A stretch of 64,000 bases of DNA from NCBI GenBank assembly GCA_037447655.1, contig JBBHKE010000492.1:38310-102309 (forward strand), read 5' to 3'. This DNA comes from Zygnema cylindricum (taxonomy: Eukaryota > Streptophyta > Zygnematophyceae > Zygnematales > Zygnemataceae). The notes beneath the pieces were generated by a model. The model made no database searches. It was not told the origin of the DNA and was given only the letters and a program-made list of their open reading frames with translations. Shown piece by piece: positions 31,901 through 44,236 of this stretch. Position 1 is the stretch's first letter. Each line of letters begins with the position of its first letter. The position numbers were made by a program, and so were the translations under genes.

Positions 31901-34900
31901 ATTGTTCTCTCTTTTTGTTGTGTTGTAAAAATGTTCAGCTACTATTAAAAAATTTGGCCAGTGGTTCACGCTTCACCATTTTTGTGTCTCTGTCTTAATT
32001 TAGTCTGCATTTTGGCACAACTTTAGGCCATCTTTTTTAGCTGTGATGTATAAACTTTGACGGTGATACTGTAGAATTTTTTTGAACCGTTTTTCTCGTT
32101 TGATTGGCTGTCTTGTATGAGTTTGGGACCTCAATTGCAGAAACAGCTATTATGTGCATGTTATTGCAGGTAGGCATGATGTGGTGCAGATAAAAAATGT
32201 TCAATTTTTTTTTTATGTTAGCTTGTTTTGTATGAATCAACTCATGAAATAGTTGACATGTGCACCTTGGACTTCATCTGTCAGTTTAGTCAGGGCATAA
32301 AACTTTGTTTGAATGAAGTCCATGTCTGTTGTTATCGAATGCGTCAGGGCAAATGGCTTGTGAGTCACCCGGAAAGAGACCCCCAATCTGATATCGACTC
32401 TCTTTTAGTGTCACATGGCTGGCAGCTTGATTAACTTTATATGAAATGCAATACCGGAATCAATTTTATGTCATTTTCGTGCTTGCTGATTATGGGGTAT
32501 TGCAGCATGCTAGTTTGGTCATTTTTTATGCTAGTCCAGTCACTCTTAGTCCTAGTTAATTCACTTTTGATGCTAGTCAAGTCATTTTTTGTAGTTGTTT
32601 AGGTCTGTAAGGGCAGCATCTGAAGTCCTTCGCTGCGGTCTGACGAGCTGACAGGGTCAACACGTGGCGGGGTAACGTGCCAGCTGGCAGTCCTGGCCGG
32701 AGACTTTTTGTTGGCGCGTGCCTCGGTCGCTCTTGCATCTTTACGAAACACAGAGGTTTGTGAGAGGAAGGGAGAGACAGAGGGAGAAAGGGAGGGTTGG
32801 ACAGCAAGAGAGGGGAGAGACGGAAAAGGGAGAGAAAGGGAGGGGGAGAGGGATAAAAGGTGAAGTTCACTAGTTGATGACAGTGGCAAATAGTGCTATG
32901 TAGCAGATGCCAAAGGGATTCGGAGGGCCAATTGTATGGTTATGTCTGTTGGAGTTTTTGTGCAGAACTTTTGGTTAGATTTGTATGTTAAGAGCCAAAA
33001 AAAATTGTTTAATGTAAAGACACAAGCTCCTTCTCTGAGTCTGAATCCTACTAGTAGATTCGTGCTTCGACTTGCGACACCACTAAAGGTTGGAAAAGTA
33101 CCATGTCTGAGTACTTGAAAGTATTTTTTGACGGGAATGATTGTCAAATTGTCAAACTTTCTGTTCATGTTGTTTTATGTCCTTATGTAGAACTTTGATT
33201 GCTATCGTTCAGGTGGTGGAGCTGCTGTCAAACGTTTTGGAACATCTTGTGACTGGAGAAATTATGCAGATGGTGGCTGAACCTGGGCAGCATTGCAGGT
33301 GGGAGAGGAATTGAATGGTTTTCTTCTCGTTGTGAGAGTTATTTTGTTAGATTGTAAGCGGACTGTTTGGTGCTTTGTTTCAAGAGTTGTGTCAAATGTT
33401 TTCGGCAATGCTTTTCCACACCTTTCGGTTTTCCAAATTTCTGTGAGCTTTTGACGATGCATATGACTCTTTTTGATTTCCACTCGTCAAGTGAACCAGC
33501 TTTCGCTATCCAGGATGATTTGAACTTATGTGTACTTTGTTAATAGAGCACGAAAGAGCTGGAATTTGTAGGTGCCCTCATGGTTTTCTTGCATTCTCAC
33601 ATTTTTAGCATTAAGGTGCAACAGTGAGAATGCGGGAGTTGAAGCGTCCATGCAGATGGAATGCATGAACTGTAGTTGTTGAAAAGCTTCTTTGGAATTG
33701 ACTATTTGTAATCATCTCCTGGTGATCGGTGGCAGCATGGACTACTATTTGCAAAAGAACTTTTACAAAACGGCTTCACTTTTGGCAAATAGTTGCAAGG
33801 CCATTGCCATTCTCGGCCACCAGCCTCCAGAAGTTGCCCATTCAGCTTTTCTGTATGGGCAACATTTGGTATGTCATGCTCACCTTGATGACTTACAGAA
33901 ATTCAATTGTTTTACAAAGGGACTGGTATATTTGAGGGGGTGGGTGGTCAATAGAGAGGATGTGATGGGTAGATATGCTGCTTGGCAAGCATTTGGAGAT
34001 GAAACATTGCAGACTGTCGTCTTTTTATTCTCTTCGCAGTCTCTGCTGTTACATCACCTAACTTTGTAGGATGCCCTCCCCTTTATGAAACTACAGTGCG
34101 AGACATTAAATTGTGAATTTTGCATAGGAGCAAGGCTTATTTGTGCACTGCCTGAGATAGGGTTGTCTCAACCTTTTGCAAGTTTTCGAGTGATTTTTTT
34201 CTCTGAGAGTTCTTTTTTCCTTGTCCTGCAGGGCCAAGCTTTCCAACTGGTAGATGATGCACTAGATTTTACCGGAAGCTTAATTTCACTGGGGAAGCCC
34301 TCTTTGTCTGACCTGCGCCAGGTCTGTATTTCTGCTAAAGTGGTGAACTCTGGTGAAGGCTATATGCAGCATACCAACTTGTTAAAAAGGAAAAAGTTAT
34401 GTTTAAAGCGGAAATGGGGAATTCTCTCGCTTTTGTTTTTACAGTGCCCGTAGCTCACTGGTTGTGCAGCATAAGCTGTTCCAATGATTTTATGCTTGTC
34501 TTAATCGAAAAATGACGGCAATTGGGTATCATGAATGTGCTATGGTACCTGGTGTGTGAGTGCAGGCCATAAAGTATTTCACTATCCAGAATTGTTTAGC
34601 ATTCATGATTTGTTTCAAACTTTCCATTGTGACTCCAATATGAAGCTGGCTTATTTTTACCATGGTAATTCATGTTCATATTTGTATTAAAACGTTTCTG
34701 CCAAATTTTGTGGAATACCTATTTTCTGGAATGCAGGGGTTGGCTACAGCACCGGTTCTTTTTGCCGCTGAACAGCATCAAGGCATGATTGACCTGATTC
34801 ATCGAAAATTTTCACGCACAGGAGATGTGGAACAGGTGGAGTGAAAAGCTTCCTGACCTGGTTTTTTGTAATGTAGTCATTAATTTTTTGGCAACTTTGC

Positions 34901-35809
34901 AGTTTTAGCATGAGTCCGTCTTTGAAGATACCCCTGTTGCCAATTTACCTTTTTGGTGACATTTGTTTCCGATTGAAGGGCATCTTGCATAGAAACATCT
35001 GGCTCAACTTTCTGCTGTTTTTCGTTTGACTTTTTCTTTCCGCCCACTTGTTGGTCTCATGCTTAACACCGTCTTTCTTGTTCTACAAAGTACTTTGAGG
35101 AGCATGGCTGAGGCTCTACATTTGCTTTGATGTTCTATTTTCCACGTCACCTTTTTTTGTAGTAGTAGACGTGGACAATTTTCAGCTACTTACCAAATCA
35201 GCGTCAAGGAAAAGAGTGTTCGTATTGTTGATGATGTTTTGTTCAGGGGATGAAAATAACCGGCACCAAATTAGCGTTATTAACGCTGAAAGCGATTTGT
35301 ATTGTAGTTCACTTCATATTTGAGAGATTCTTCTCTTATGTGTCTCTTAGTTGAGTATTATCAGTTATGGTGTTATTATTGTTCCTGAATGTGTTTATTC
35401 CAGCTTTGGTGAATTGTTTGTGATAAAATTTGATCTGACCTTTTTTTTTACTAGTTTTCCAACGACAAAGCTCTCTGGCTTTGGTGTCGTGCCGTGGAAG
35501 AATTCGATCTTTTCTTTTTTTCTTTTGTCTACTGTTTTGCCACGTTGCGATACTCCATCTTTGGTGTGGTATTGTGGTAGAATCTGATCTTAACTTTGGT
35601 CGTTTCCTTACTACGGTGGGAGTTTGTAGGCCCTGGCGTGGGTGAGATCCAGCCGAGGCATCGAACAAACTCATGCTCTCGCTGCCGAGCACGCCGCATT
35701 GGCAGAGAATGCGATCCTCTCCCTTCCCACAACATCCTCTGATACAGCAAAACTATGTCGGCAGGGGCTGATCGATCTTACATCAAGAGTCTTGACAAGA
35801 CGTAATTGA
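28960..35809 (+). CDS. Polyprenyl (solanesyl-type) diphosphate synthase, segment missing
   Basis: Trans-long-chain prenyl transferase that adds IPP units to make the side chain of ubiquinone or plastoquinone. Exons: 28960-29199 (Ser/Arg-rich, transit-peptide-like, tentative), 30434-30517, 30721-30792 (GKRFRP, IPP binding), 30951 to about 31019 (ILLLMASS), 31794-31880 (first aspartate motif DDVLD, then RRG), 32684-32755 (LAVLAGDFLLARA), 33213-33298, 33736-33868 (MDYYLQKNFYKTASLL), 34232-34321 (second motif GQAFQLVDDALDF), 34737-34835, 35630-35809 to TGA. All listed junctions keep frame and follow the plant SPS order. The exon for the RQ(R/Q)xIAEIxEMIH helix, expected between 31019 and 31794, could not be found, and the frame at 30951 meets a stop at 31024. 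Either that exon is lost and the gene is broken, or it is too diverged to see. The start codon is uncertain (28933 or upstream). Confidence 0.8.
31080..31205. repeat. CT-rich tract in polyprenyl synthase intron
   Basis: About 125 bases of CTCTCTCCCTCC-type sequence, exactly where the missing exon of the synthase would be expected. Its complement, a GA-rich tract, lies in a later intron at 32757-32862. Confidence 0.85.
32757..32862. repeat. GA-rich tract next to a splice donor
   Basis: GAGAGGAAGGGAGAG-type sequence starting directly after the donor of the LAGDFLL exon. Roughly complementary to 31080-31205. Confidence 0.8.
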
Positions 35810-35817
35810 GTAAGTCA

Positions 35818-35912
35818 ATTGAAAGGGATTGTGAGGGACTGTGAGGGATTGCAATGGATTGCAAGGGATTGTGATGGATTGCAAGGGATTGCAAGGGATT
35901 GCGAAGGGTGTT
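35818..35912. repeat. 10-bp minisatellite after the synthase stop codon
   Basis: About nine copies of a GGGATTGCAA-like decamer in the 3' untranslated region. Confidence 0.85.
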
Positions 35913-36928
35913 TGGCACTTTAGATATCAATTTTGAGGGATGAATGTACTCCAGTAAGTGCCAGAATGTGTTTCCCAGGATGTACGTTAAGCTATGTAGG
36001 TTTCATCAGTATATATGTCAGGATTGAAGGGTAAACTGCTCCTCCTCTAGCAGATTATCATTGGTTTTTTCATGCTCGCAATTGAAATGTTTATTCTTTG
36101 CAGTTCCTCGTGGCTGCATGCAAACAGTTGAGATTTCGGAGAGAGATGTTGCTGAGTTTCCAGAGACTGTTATTTATTTGTTTTTTATTCCCCCACCCTC
36201 TGGTCTCCTGCTTTTTCGGTTTTTCTCACTTGTAAATGAATGTAATTTGGAGTTTCTCTGTTGAGCATTTGCTGTGGTGTTTTGAGTATGAACATTGTGG
36301 GTTGATTTAATAGCATAATGATTTTCTTTTGTTGTTATTCGGGAAGCCAACAAAAAAGACAGTAAACAATGGATTACTAACATGGCACGCTCCATTATTG
36401 CTGAGTCTCCTGTTTGCCTCTGACCTTTTTTAGTTTAAATGTGTCTGCTTGTAGTTTAATACTGTGTTGAAGTAATATTGATTGAAGAAATAATGATTGT
36501 TTAACTTGAGATAGTGCATATCCAACTATGGGCTTTTGTCGTTTGTGTTACGACTACCATCTTCTTTTCTTGTTTGAATCCAAGCTTTGCTCCATCTTCG
36601 TTAAGTCTTGACTCCACTTCCAAACTCTCTCATCCATCTTTCTCAACTATTGGCTCCTTCTTCCGTAGTACTGCAATTAGTACAAATTTCAAGCTTCACA
36701 AAGCACTGGTGTGGTTGAGGGTAAGCCAAGTTACGTGATGACTAAAAGTATTGACAACGTATCCACTCTCTTCCCATAACAAAATTTCCATTTTGGCAAA
36801 AGGTATGTTTTATGAGGTGTTGATTTGCCCAGGGTTAAATGAGCCTTTACTGTTTTAGTGATTCTGTGTTTTAGTGATTCTGTTTTTTTTTTTTCACTGG
36901 GTTATTCACAATTTTTTATATCAGCATG
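35913..36928. other. Unassigned sequence downstream of the synthase
   Basis: AT-rich. A 74-codon frame at 36514-36738 starts with a hydrophobic segment but has no other support. Nothing recognised. Confidence 0.35.
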
Positions 36929-37470
36929 TACACCGCAAATTGTTATTAGTGTCAAAGTCACTAATTTGGGTTCTTAAAACTTTGATTTTTTTCTTCAAAT
37001 AGGATACATGATTTTATTTTTTCCTTGACGTTAATTAAGGTACCGTACAAAATAGCGTAAAGCCCGAAAGTACAATAAAATATAAACAGTGTGGTATATA
37101 GTCGATGTCAGACCGTACATAAATGTACCTTTTCAAGTGAAAATTTACAAAAAATGAATTAAATCAGATGCGCACTCATAGGAACGTGCGCTAAAAAAAA
37201 CAGGATTAGTCTGATGCGTAAATTAGTATAGCACGTACGGATATTTTAAATTCGAGACGGCGTATGATATCAAATATTTTGTACGGATACATATATTAAT
37301 GTTTATAATCGTACTGCGAATATTCCATTTTTGCTGTTCCCAAATTAGCATAAACGCCAAAATTAGAATGCACCTTTTTTTTGAAAATTTTCAAATTCTT
37401 AATTAGCATCAATTATGGTAAATTTTCCTCAACACTATTTAAACTTTGACACGAATAACGATTTGGTGCT
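36929..37470. mobile_element. TIR element, TACACCGC family, copy 5
   Basis: Left TACACCGCAAATTGTTATTA, right (inverted) AGCACCAAATCGTTATTCGT; ~540 bp. Interior words (ATTAGC, GTACGGATA) are shared with the other elements. A lone right end of the same family may lie at about 35262-35310. Confidence 0.65.
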
Positions 37471-37888
37471 GATGTTGTTAATGATTCGTTATCTTGACAG
37501 ACAAACCTTTTTAAGAAGTTAATTTATACAAAGATTGCCGAAACATTGACCTCCCACAAAGCATACATTATTCAAGTTTGGGTGAAATTTCTATCATACA
37601 ACTTTATTATAAATCTGCACATTTTTGAAGAAAACATTGGAATGGGTATGTGTCTAGTGAACAACAAAACTACCTTGCGGATGGGCGATTGTAAATTATA
37701 TGTAGGAACCAAAAACAAAAAATTGGACGACAAAGCCTAAAATCGAAAAATTGAACCTGGAGTGAAGCAGGCAATGCGAAAAAAACTATTGCACAGACAA
37801 AGGGCACTTAAAAACAAAGACACACAGGGAAGCAACAATCACTAATGTAAGGGACAAAGGTGCTCCAATAACATAACCTATCCAAAAG
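37471..37888. other. Unassigned intergenic sequence
   Basis: A 64-codon frame at 37546-37740 has no recognisable content. Nothing supported. Confidence 0.3.
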
Positions 37889-39569
37889 TCAACATGGTAA
37901 AAGATCTGTGATAAACAGTTGCATATTGTCAACAAATATACGACGTGTACCATCGAGCATCAAGCAATACAATATCAATCTGACGTGAAGGGATAGTATG
38001 TGAAACCTCACATTGAACAGAGTATCCCCCCTCAAAAGTGGAGAGGATAGTGTCGGTAACCTCTCTCCTGTGGGAACAACGAAGCAAATGGGGCGCCATC
38101 GAGATGAAGAAAACAAGAGAGCTAAAGGTGGATCAGGGAGGCCAAGCCCAAACCTAAGGGCGGTGGTGGATTGAACATGCGTGAAACGTTGAGTAGATAA
38201 AATAGGTGTAACTAGTAGCCAAACTCTCGAACTAAGGCCACCGCAAGAGAGAAACCACCCTTCGTAAAGAATGAGAGAGAGGCGCCTTGAAAAGCTCGAA
38301 CATAATAATGGCGACAACCTTATCACAAATAAAATTCTTGAACACGCGCAACTGATTTCGTAACAACGGTGGAGAGAATCCACACATCCATTAAAGAAAT
38401 AGGAAAAACAAAACATGACGCCTCTAAATGAACCGATGGAAGGCAAAAACAACGTTCGAAACTCAAGGGATAACAATAGCAAATACGAAAGTATCCATAA
38501 CCAGAAATCGAGACAAAAGTGGAGGCAATAAGATACCAACTTCGCAAGTAGGCAACGAGCGCCACACATGCCGTAGATAGTAAACCGAATGCCGAAAGCC
38601 ATGCTTGAATTCGGGTTGTAGGCCCAAACTCGTGATTAGAAGCCCCACGACCTAATAAAGTATAAAAGGCGTTCATGAGGGGATCACCAAAGGCGGAAAG
38701 AGATGAGACAAATGTTGGGCTTTGAGAGAAAATGCGAGTAAGGTAAGAGGGTTGATGGGAAACACTTTGTGAAAAGAGCAAAAGCCACCTAAGGATCCAT
38801 GAGTGTTTGGAAAGTCGCCCATGTGGGACATTCCTAAATAACATAATCAAGAAACTGGGTCACAAATGTATCCAAACCAAGCAGCGGAGACCCAACACAC
38901 AAATGCCATCGGATGGAAGAGTTTGAAAACCACGTGGGGGAGTAAAAGAAGGTGGAACATCACGAGGTGACCAAACAACACACTTCGACAGTTAACGATC
39001 TTAAAAAAGATAATAAGTTGGCACAACTTGGCCCGTAGGGTCAATACATCCGCTACCGGTGGGAAGAAGAGGGAAGTTAAAGCCGTAACGGAAGCAGGGA
39101 GGGCTCGATAAGCAGGGTCCTTTAAGTTCCTTGAAGAGAGAAGTTAAAGTCGTAGCGGAAGCAGGGAGGGCCCGATAAGCAAGGTCCTTTAAGTTCCTTG
39201 AAGAGAGTCGCCCTGACGAGTGCCAAGTGTAGAGGAAAGAGGAGCCAAATCACTATTTGTTGAGAAAGAGGGGTTGTGGTTAAGAGATAAAAGGCTTCCA
39301 CAACGGGGAGTATTTGGACATTGGGGAAAAGGCAACCATAAGCTTAAAAAAATGGCATTCAGATCCACCCCATGTACAGCTTTAGAAACATCGACTTGGA
39401 GGCCTACCCAATCTGGATGGAGATCCAACAAAGCCAGAATCCCGTGGACCGCGAGCTCACAGCCCCTTTCGGGTTGCCACTTGCGGGGAAAAATTATGGC
39501 CACCAATTGATATGATATCCCTCCCACAACAATAAAAAGGACCAACCCATTTGGCCTAATAATAGTCAC
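37889..39569 (-). pseudogene. Decayed non-LTR retrotransposon, reverse transcriptase part
   Basis: Read on the minus strand, 39569 to about 39190 encodes LLDLHPDWVGLQVDVSKAV and then GTRQGDSLQG. These are the first catalytic aspartate region and the TRQGDPL motif of LINE-type reverse transcriptases of a kind common in bryophytes and streptophyte algae. Further on, frames shift and stop repeatedly, but recognisable pieces continue: FVSSLSAFGDPLMNAFYTLL near 38700, then LRFGLGLPDPPLALLF around 38150, matching the C-terminal LRLGLPxP segment. A 67-bp tandem duplication (39073-39207) breaks the frame. Upstream minus-strand frames to ~40100 may be more of the 5' part, but I cannot confirm it. Confidence 0.7.
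39073..39207. repeat. 67-bp tandem duplication inside the retrotransposon remnant
   Basis: Two copies of a unit starting GAAGTTAAAG and ending CTTGAAGAGAG, differing at a few bases. Confidence 0.85.
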
Positions 39570-41189
39570 TTCGTGAGTCTCCGGAGTATATCACAAATCC
39601 AAGGGGGAAGAGTTCTATTAGCAATAAAAGAACATATTTAAAAAAGGTACAAAAACCATTGGTACCTGATTTGGGGGATAAAACATCAAGAAATAACTTT
39701 TATAGTGTGGTTGATGGACCCCTAAAGAGGGAAGTTATGAGGGGAAGTGGTAAAAGGCCTTAATGAAAGCATCTTGATCCAGAATAAGACATTTTGATGG
39801 CTCAAATGTGCAGATAGAAGGGGATAAAGGGGTAAGTACCGACGGATGAAGCGCTCGAAGGACATTGAGCGTCGTGCTTTTCGATGATCCAATGAACTAG
39901 AGAAATCTCCATAAAAGGAGGATGACGAATAAAGCTCAAAATAGAATGTAGAGGGGAACTTCGAAGTCAAAACTTCTGGTACTCTAATAATCTGGGGAAG
40001 CCTCCAAATCAGGTACCGAAAAATCAAACATAGATCGTAATGGTGAATAAAAAAACAAATAAAATAATAAAATAAAATTGTTTGTGGAAAGATTGTCAAA
40101 GAATGAACTTAAGCTGCTCCAACAAGCAAAAAAAACCGCGAAACCGAAACGATTAAAAGTGAAAAAGAATCCGCAAAAGGTGGAAAGGAGAAATTAACCT
40201 CTCCCAAAAAAAAGAAAATTCCAAAAAATATGGCATTTAGAGAGCCAAAATAGAAAAAAAAAATGGAAAAATAGGATGACCGATATTTTTAAGCTTCAAA
40301 CAAATGTCTCGAAAATGGTTTGCTTCTAAAGGAATAATTTTACCAAAATAGTAAAATCGAAATGGACAAGATAAGAGAAGAGAAATTGCACAGTTGGCAA
40401 GCATGGTGTGGCCCGTAACGTAGAAGGAAATGGTATGGTGGGCGAAAGAGAGATAAATCGCAGAAATATATCAAAGATGAAAGAGAGTATAATCGCGGCA
40501 AAATAAAATATTGAAGCAAAAGATAGAAGACAAAAAGAATACAGAAAGAGAAGCACAAGGGAGAGAATGTCTTCTCATTAAAATGTGAATTGAGTTTACA
40601 AAATGAGCAAGCCAAGTACTAAGCCTAACTCTAGATTTAGAGTGGAGTAGTTACACGACGTCCACAAAAGAATTCGAAGCCACAAGAGACAAAAAGATAT
40701 AACTAGTGACGGTTAATAACAAAGTCGGTGGACGGCAAAGTTATGAACAAAAAGAATATTTTGTACATGGAATCTTACACGAAAGAATCGTTTAATAAAC
40801 AATAAATATGGTGAATATACACTTCGTCGTTTGTAGTTCGTGAAACGACGAGGATGAGGCGGCGGTTCGTTAAATAACACCACAAACAAATACAATGATT
40901 ACAAGGTGTGAACGGATAGTACTAAAGGTTCGTCACTAACAATAAATTTCTATGAACATATATAATAGAGACGTGAAACAAATATACCGTATTGAACGTG
41001 TTATACAAAACTAAGGCACATATAAAAACATACGTTTCGCTAATTATACAACTAAAAGTGTGTTCCAACAAAACCCACCCCCCTCCCCATCTAACCCTTC
41101 CAAAAGAAAAATCCCCTAAATCGCCAAATTTCCAGGTCATTAGCACTACCAAATGGCAAAAAATAAAAAGCCTGCTGAACGCCGCGTAT
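39570..41189. other. Unassigned, possibly 5' remains of the retrotransposon
   Basis: A/T-rich with short frames only. The minus-strand frame 39722-40099 is a candidate extension of the element but contains no motif I can name. Nothing else supported. Confidence 0.3.
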
Positions 41190-41690
41190 TTCCCAATACC
41201 CGTTTATCTTTTCCAAAATTTTCTCCTTCCAAAATTTCTCCTCCCTTCCAAAATGTTATCCCTCCAAAAAATTTCTTCCTTTCCAAAATTTTATCCTTCC
41301 AAAATACCCTCCTTCCAAAATTTTCTCCTTTTAGAATTTCACCTCCCTTCCAAAATTTCTCCTTCCTTCCAAAATTTTCTCCTTACAAAGTTTCTCCTAC
41401 CTTCCAAAATTTTCTCCTTCCAAAATTTCTCCTCCCTTCCGAAATTTTCTCCTTCCAAAATTTCTCCTCCCTTCCAAAATTTTCTCCACCCAAAATTTCT
41501 CATTCCTTCCAAAATTTTCTCTTTCTAAAATTTTCTCCTCCATTCCAAAATTTTCTCCTTCCTTCCAAACTTTTCTCCTTCCAAAATTTATCGTTCCTTC
41601 CAAAAATTTTCCTCCCTTTCTAAAATTTTTCCTTACAAAATTTCTCATTCCTTCCAAAATTTTCTCCTTCAAAACTTTTTCACAAACTTT
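41190..41690. repeat. TTCCAAAATTTTCTCC minisatellite
   Basis: About 500 bp of degenerate 16-17-bp units (CCTTCCAAAATTTTCT / CTTCCAAAATTTCTCCTC), often alternating as ~34-bp doublets. The open frames crossing it are artefacts. Confidence 0.85.
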
Positions 41691-42466
41691 CTTACTCCTC
41701 TTTTCAATCTACTCACCCGAGCCTCATTTTCCCTCAATGGTCTCCACAGGTTTCTCAAGATGAGACTTTGAACACTGAGAATTGAACCGAAATTTCAAAT
41801 TTTGGGTGCTTCTGCTTGATTTTGCTGTTATGCAAAAAAAAAATCTCATGAGATACTTCCCTATTTTTGATGTGAGGCATTTTTTCACCGTAGCTTTATT
41901 GTTTCAATATTCTCTCAATAGGTTCAACATTCAGTTTTTTTTGTTTTTTTACCACCTTATGCCTTTTTCGGCCCAATGATGATTTTTTCCCTTTGGCTTG
42001 TCCTCCATTTTAATTTTCCTTAACAAGGCGTTCAATTCAAAATAGTGGCCATTTTTTCTTGACAGTTTTTTCTTTGAGCTTTCTAAAAGGAAATGGTGTG
42101 ACAAAACTAAGTTTTGTCGACTTTGTACCTCGCAAAACATTTAAACCAAAATCAATTTTGTATTAGTTTTGGGTCAACCACCCAGAAAAAGATGCAATTA
42201 TACTCGTAGAAAGCCTTTAGAAAAACACTTTTCGCAAAAGGTTTAGGGTTTATTTTTTGGTCGAATGATTAAGAAGAGCTGGGTTGACCCAAGAGGTTGA
42301 TGCTGGGAAAAAACTTGAAGAAGAAGAAAGATCAAAGGAAAGATTTTGCCCCATGCAGTAGAAAATGCAAAGTGATTATGCATGGGCAACAAGAGTTTTC
42401 ACTTTTCATGCACTCTGTACGAAATCGTACGAAAAATTACACAAACATGTCAATTACGTTGTTAAC
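41691..42466. other. Unassigned intergenic sequence
   Basis: No gene or repeat recognised. Confidence 0.35.
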
Positions 42467-42990
42467 TACACCGTGAATCGCTTATAGTGTTAATACCACT
42501 ATTTTCGCGCCCCCAAATTTTGACCCATGAACATTAAATTAGTAATACTAATATTTTTCTTTAGTTACTAATGTAATGGTTTTATTAGCGTCAATAACTC
42601 TTATTTGGGTTGTTTTTAAACAATGTTGTGTACGAAATATGTCAATCCGTAATAAATTTGCTAGTTATTTCGTATAATCGCACAGAAAGAGTATCAAATA
42701 AAGGCGTGACACGCGAAAGTGAGTGTGTCTGCACGAAGAAACGCACTCAGATTTGATTCCCAGACATAAAGACGGGGGCAAATCGCACAAACCTGTGTTC
42801 AAATGTTCAAACGTTGATAATGTGAACACGGGCTATAGTGGCTTCACTATGGGATTGTGTATCCAAATTAGTGTCAGATGGATAAATTAGTGTTAATATT
42901 TTGTTGGCATTAGGCTCTTGAACCCAAGATAAATTATAGCACTAATTGATTCTTACACTAATAATTTCTACACTCAGCAATTAATGCTGT
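42467..42990. mobile_element. Possible TACACCGC-family element, right end unclear
   Basis: The left end (TACACCGTGAATCGCTTATA) and the interior ATTAGTGTTAA words fit the family. The right end is not convincingly matched (CTACACTCAGCAATTAATG near 42975 is the best candidate). Confidence 0.35.
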
Positions 42991-44236
42991 CCCATGGCTC
43001 TGACTTCTCAAAAAGACATTAACTTTCACACCTCCTTATTGCACTGATCCTCACCGTCCGATTGTGTTTCCTTTACCTGCGGTATTCACATTGCCTACGT
43101 GGTGCAAGGACACGTTTAGGCAACTTGTACCATACCGCATTTCAAATCTACGGATTCAAATATCTTCACAAATGACATTGGTGCACCACCAAATTATTCC
43201 ATTTATATGTCAGAGTATCACATAGGTGAAGGAAAATACTCTATCTACTTTGGCAGGCCTGCGTCTGCCGGTGCAATCCCCGAACTTAACCTCACAAAGA
43301 CCAGTGACGGAGCGCCACAACAGTCCTCGAATCGGCTCTCGACTTATACCGACAGCCGTTCTACTATGAAAGGAAGATCTTATTGCCTCCACCAATTTTA
43401 GGATCTTTTGAGTAGTCGGGCTACCAACTAAGTACTACCTATCCTCACACTTAGTTTAACTCTACTCATTGATAAAGCTGTAGTTCGTTGTATTTCATTA
43501 GAACGAGAATGAAAAACTATAGCATTTCTTTATTTTGGAGGCACTAACACTGAAATTCGCCCATTTATATTTTTGCTTTAAGCTCAAACCTTTCTTCCCT
43601 GAAAAAAATATTGAAAAATTCAGAAAATAATAATCCAAGTTCAAAAAACTGTGTTGCTACAGCACAAGAAGCGTAACATCTGTAACTAGAACGAGTCTCA
43701 ACGATGATGAACGAACCTTGATAAATGATGATAATGGTGACAATGATGATGATAATCATAGATGCCATTTTTCAGAATGGGAGATGGCCAACCAAAATAA
43801 TAGTAAAACCCACCCAACAAAAAAACCGTCACATGAACCCAACGGTTCCCTCCCTCCTCACGGTACACCTTTTCAACATGACTCGGAATCATCAAATATT
43901 TTATATGGACCTCCAACTCTTCCCCTTTAACACACACCTCTTCAACATAAACAATACAAAACATGCCAAAATTTTAGGCAGATAGGCTAAGCTATTCAAA
44001 TAAGATTGAAAAACCAATTTTCCCACAGGATCTCAACACACAAACATATGCACACGACACATTCTCCTCCGTGGGTCGTGGATCGGGACCTTTCTTTCAT
44101 CCAAAAAGAACATACATTCTGCCAGCTTAGAACTACGGAATTCTCACTTGTACAGAATGCACGCCTTGACACTTCCTTTCTTCTCAATATCCTTACACCA
44201 TCCTCTAGTCAGTCAGTTATTTAAAACTGATTGTTT
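42991..44236. other. Unassigned sequence downstream of RPS19
   Basis: Includes the 3' untranslated side of the RPS19 gene at its right end. Small frames at 43207-43401 and 43718-43985 lack any recognisable feature. Confidence 0.35.

Noticed and set aside
36514-36738. 74-codon frame with a signal-peptide-like start
   Set aside because: Only the hydrophobic start supports it; no stop/start context or relatives known to me.
41153-41672. Long frames with repeated FQNFLLPKF-like residues
   Set aside because: Artefact of a 16-17-bp tandem repeat read in all frames.
43210-43395. Frames on both strands near 43.3 kb
   Set aside because: No recognisable motif, and both strands are equally open by chance.
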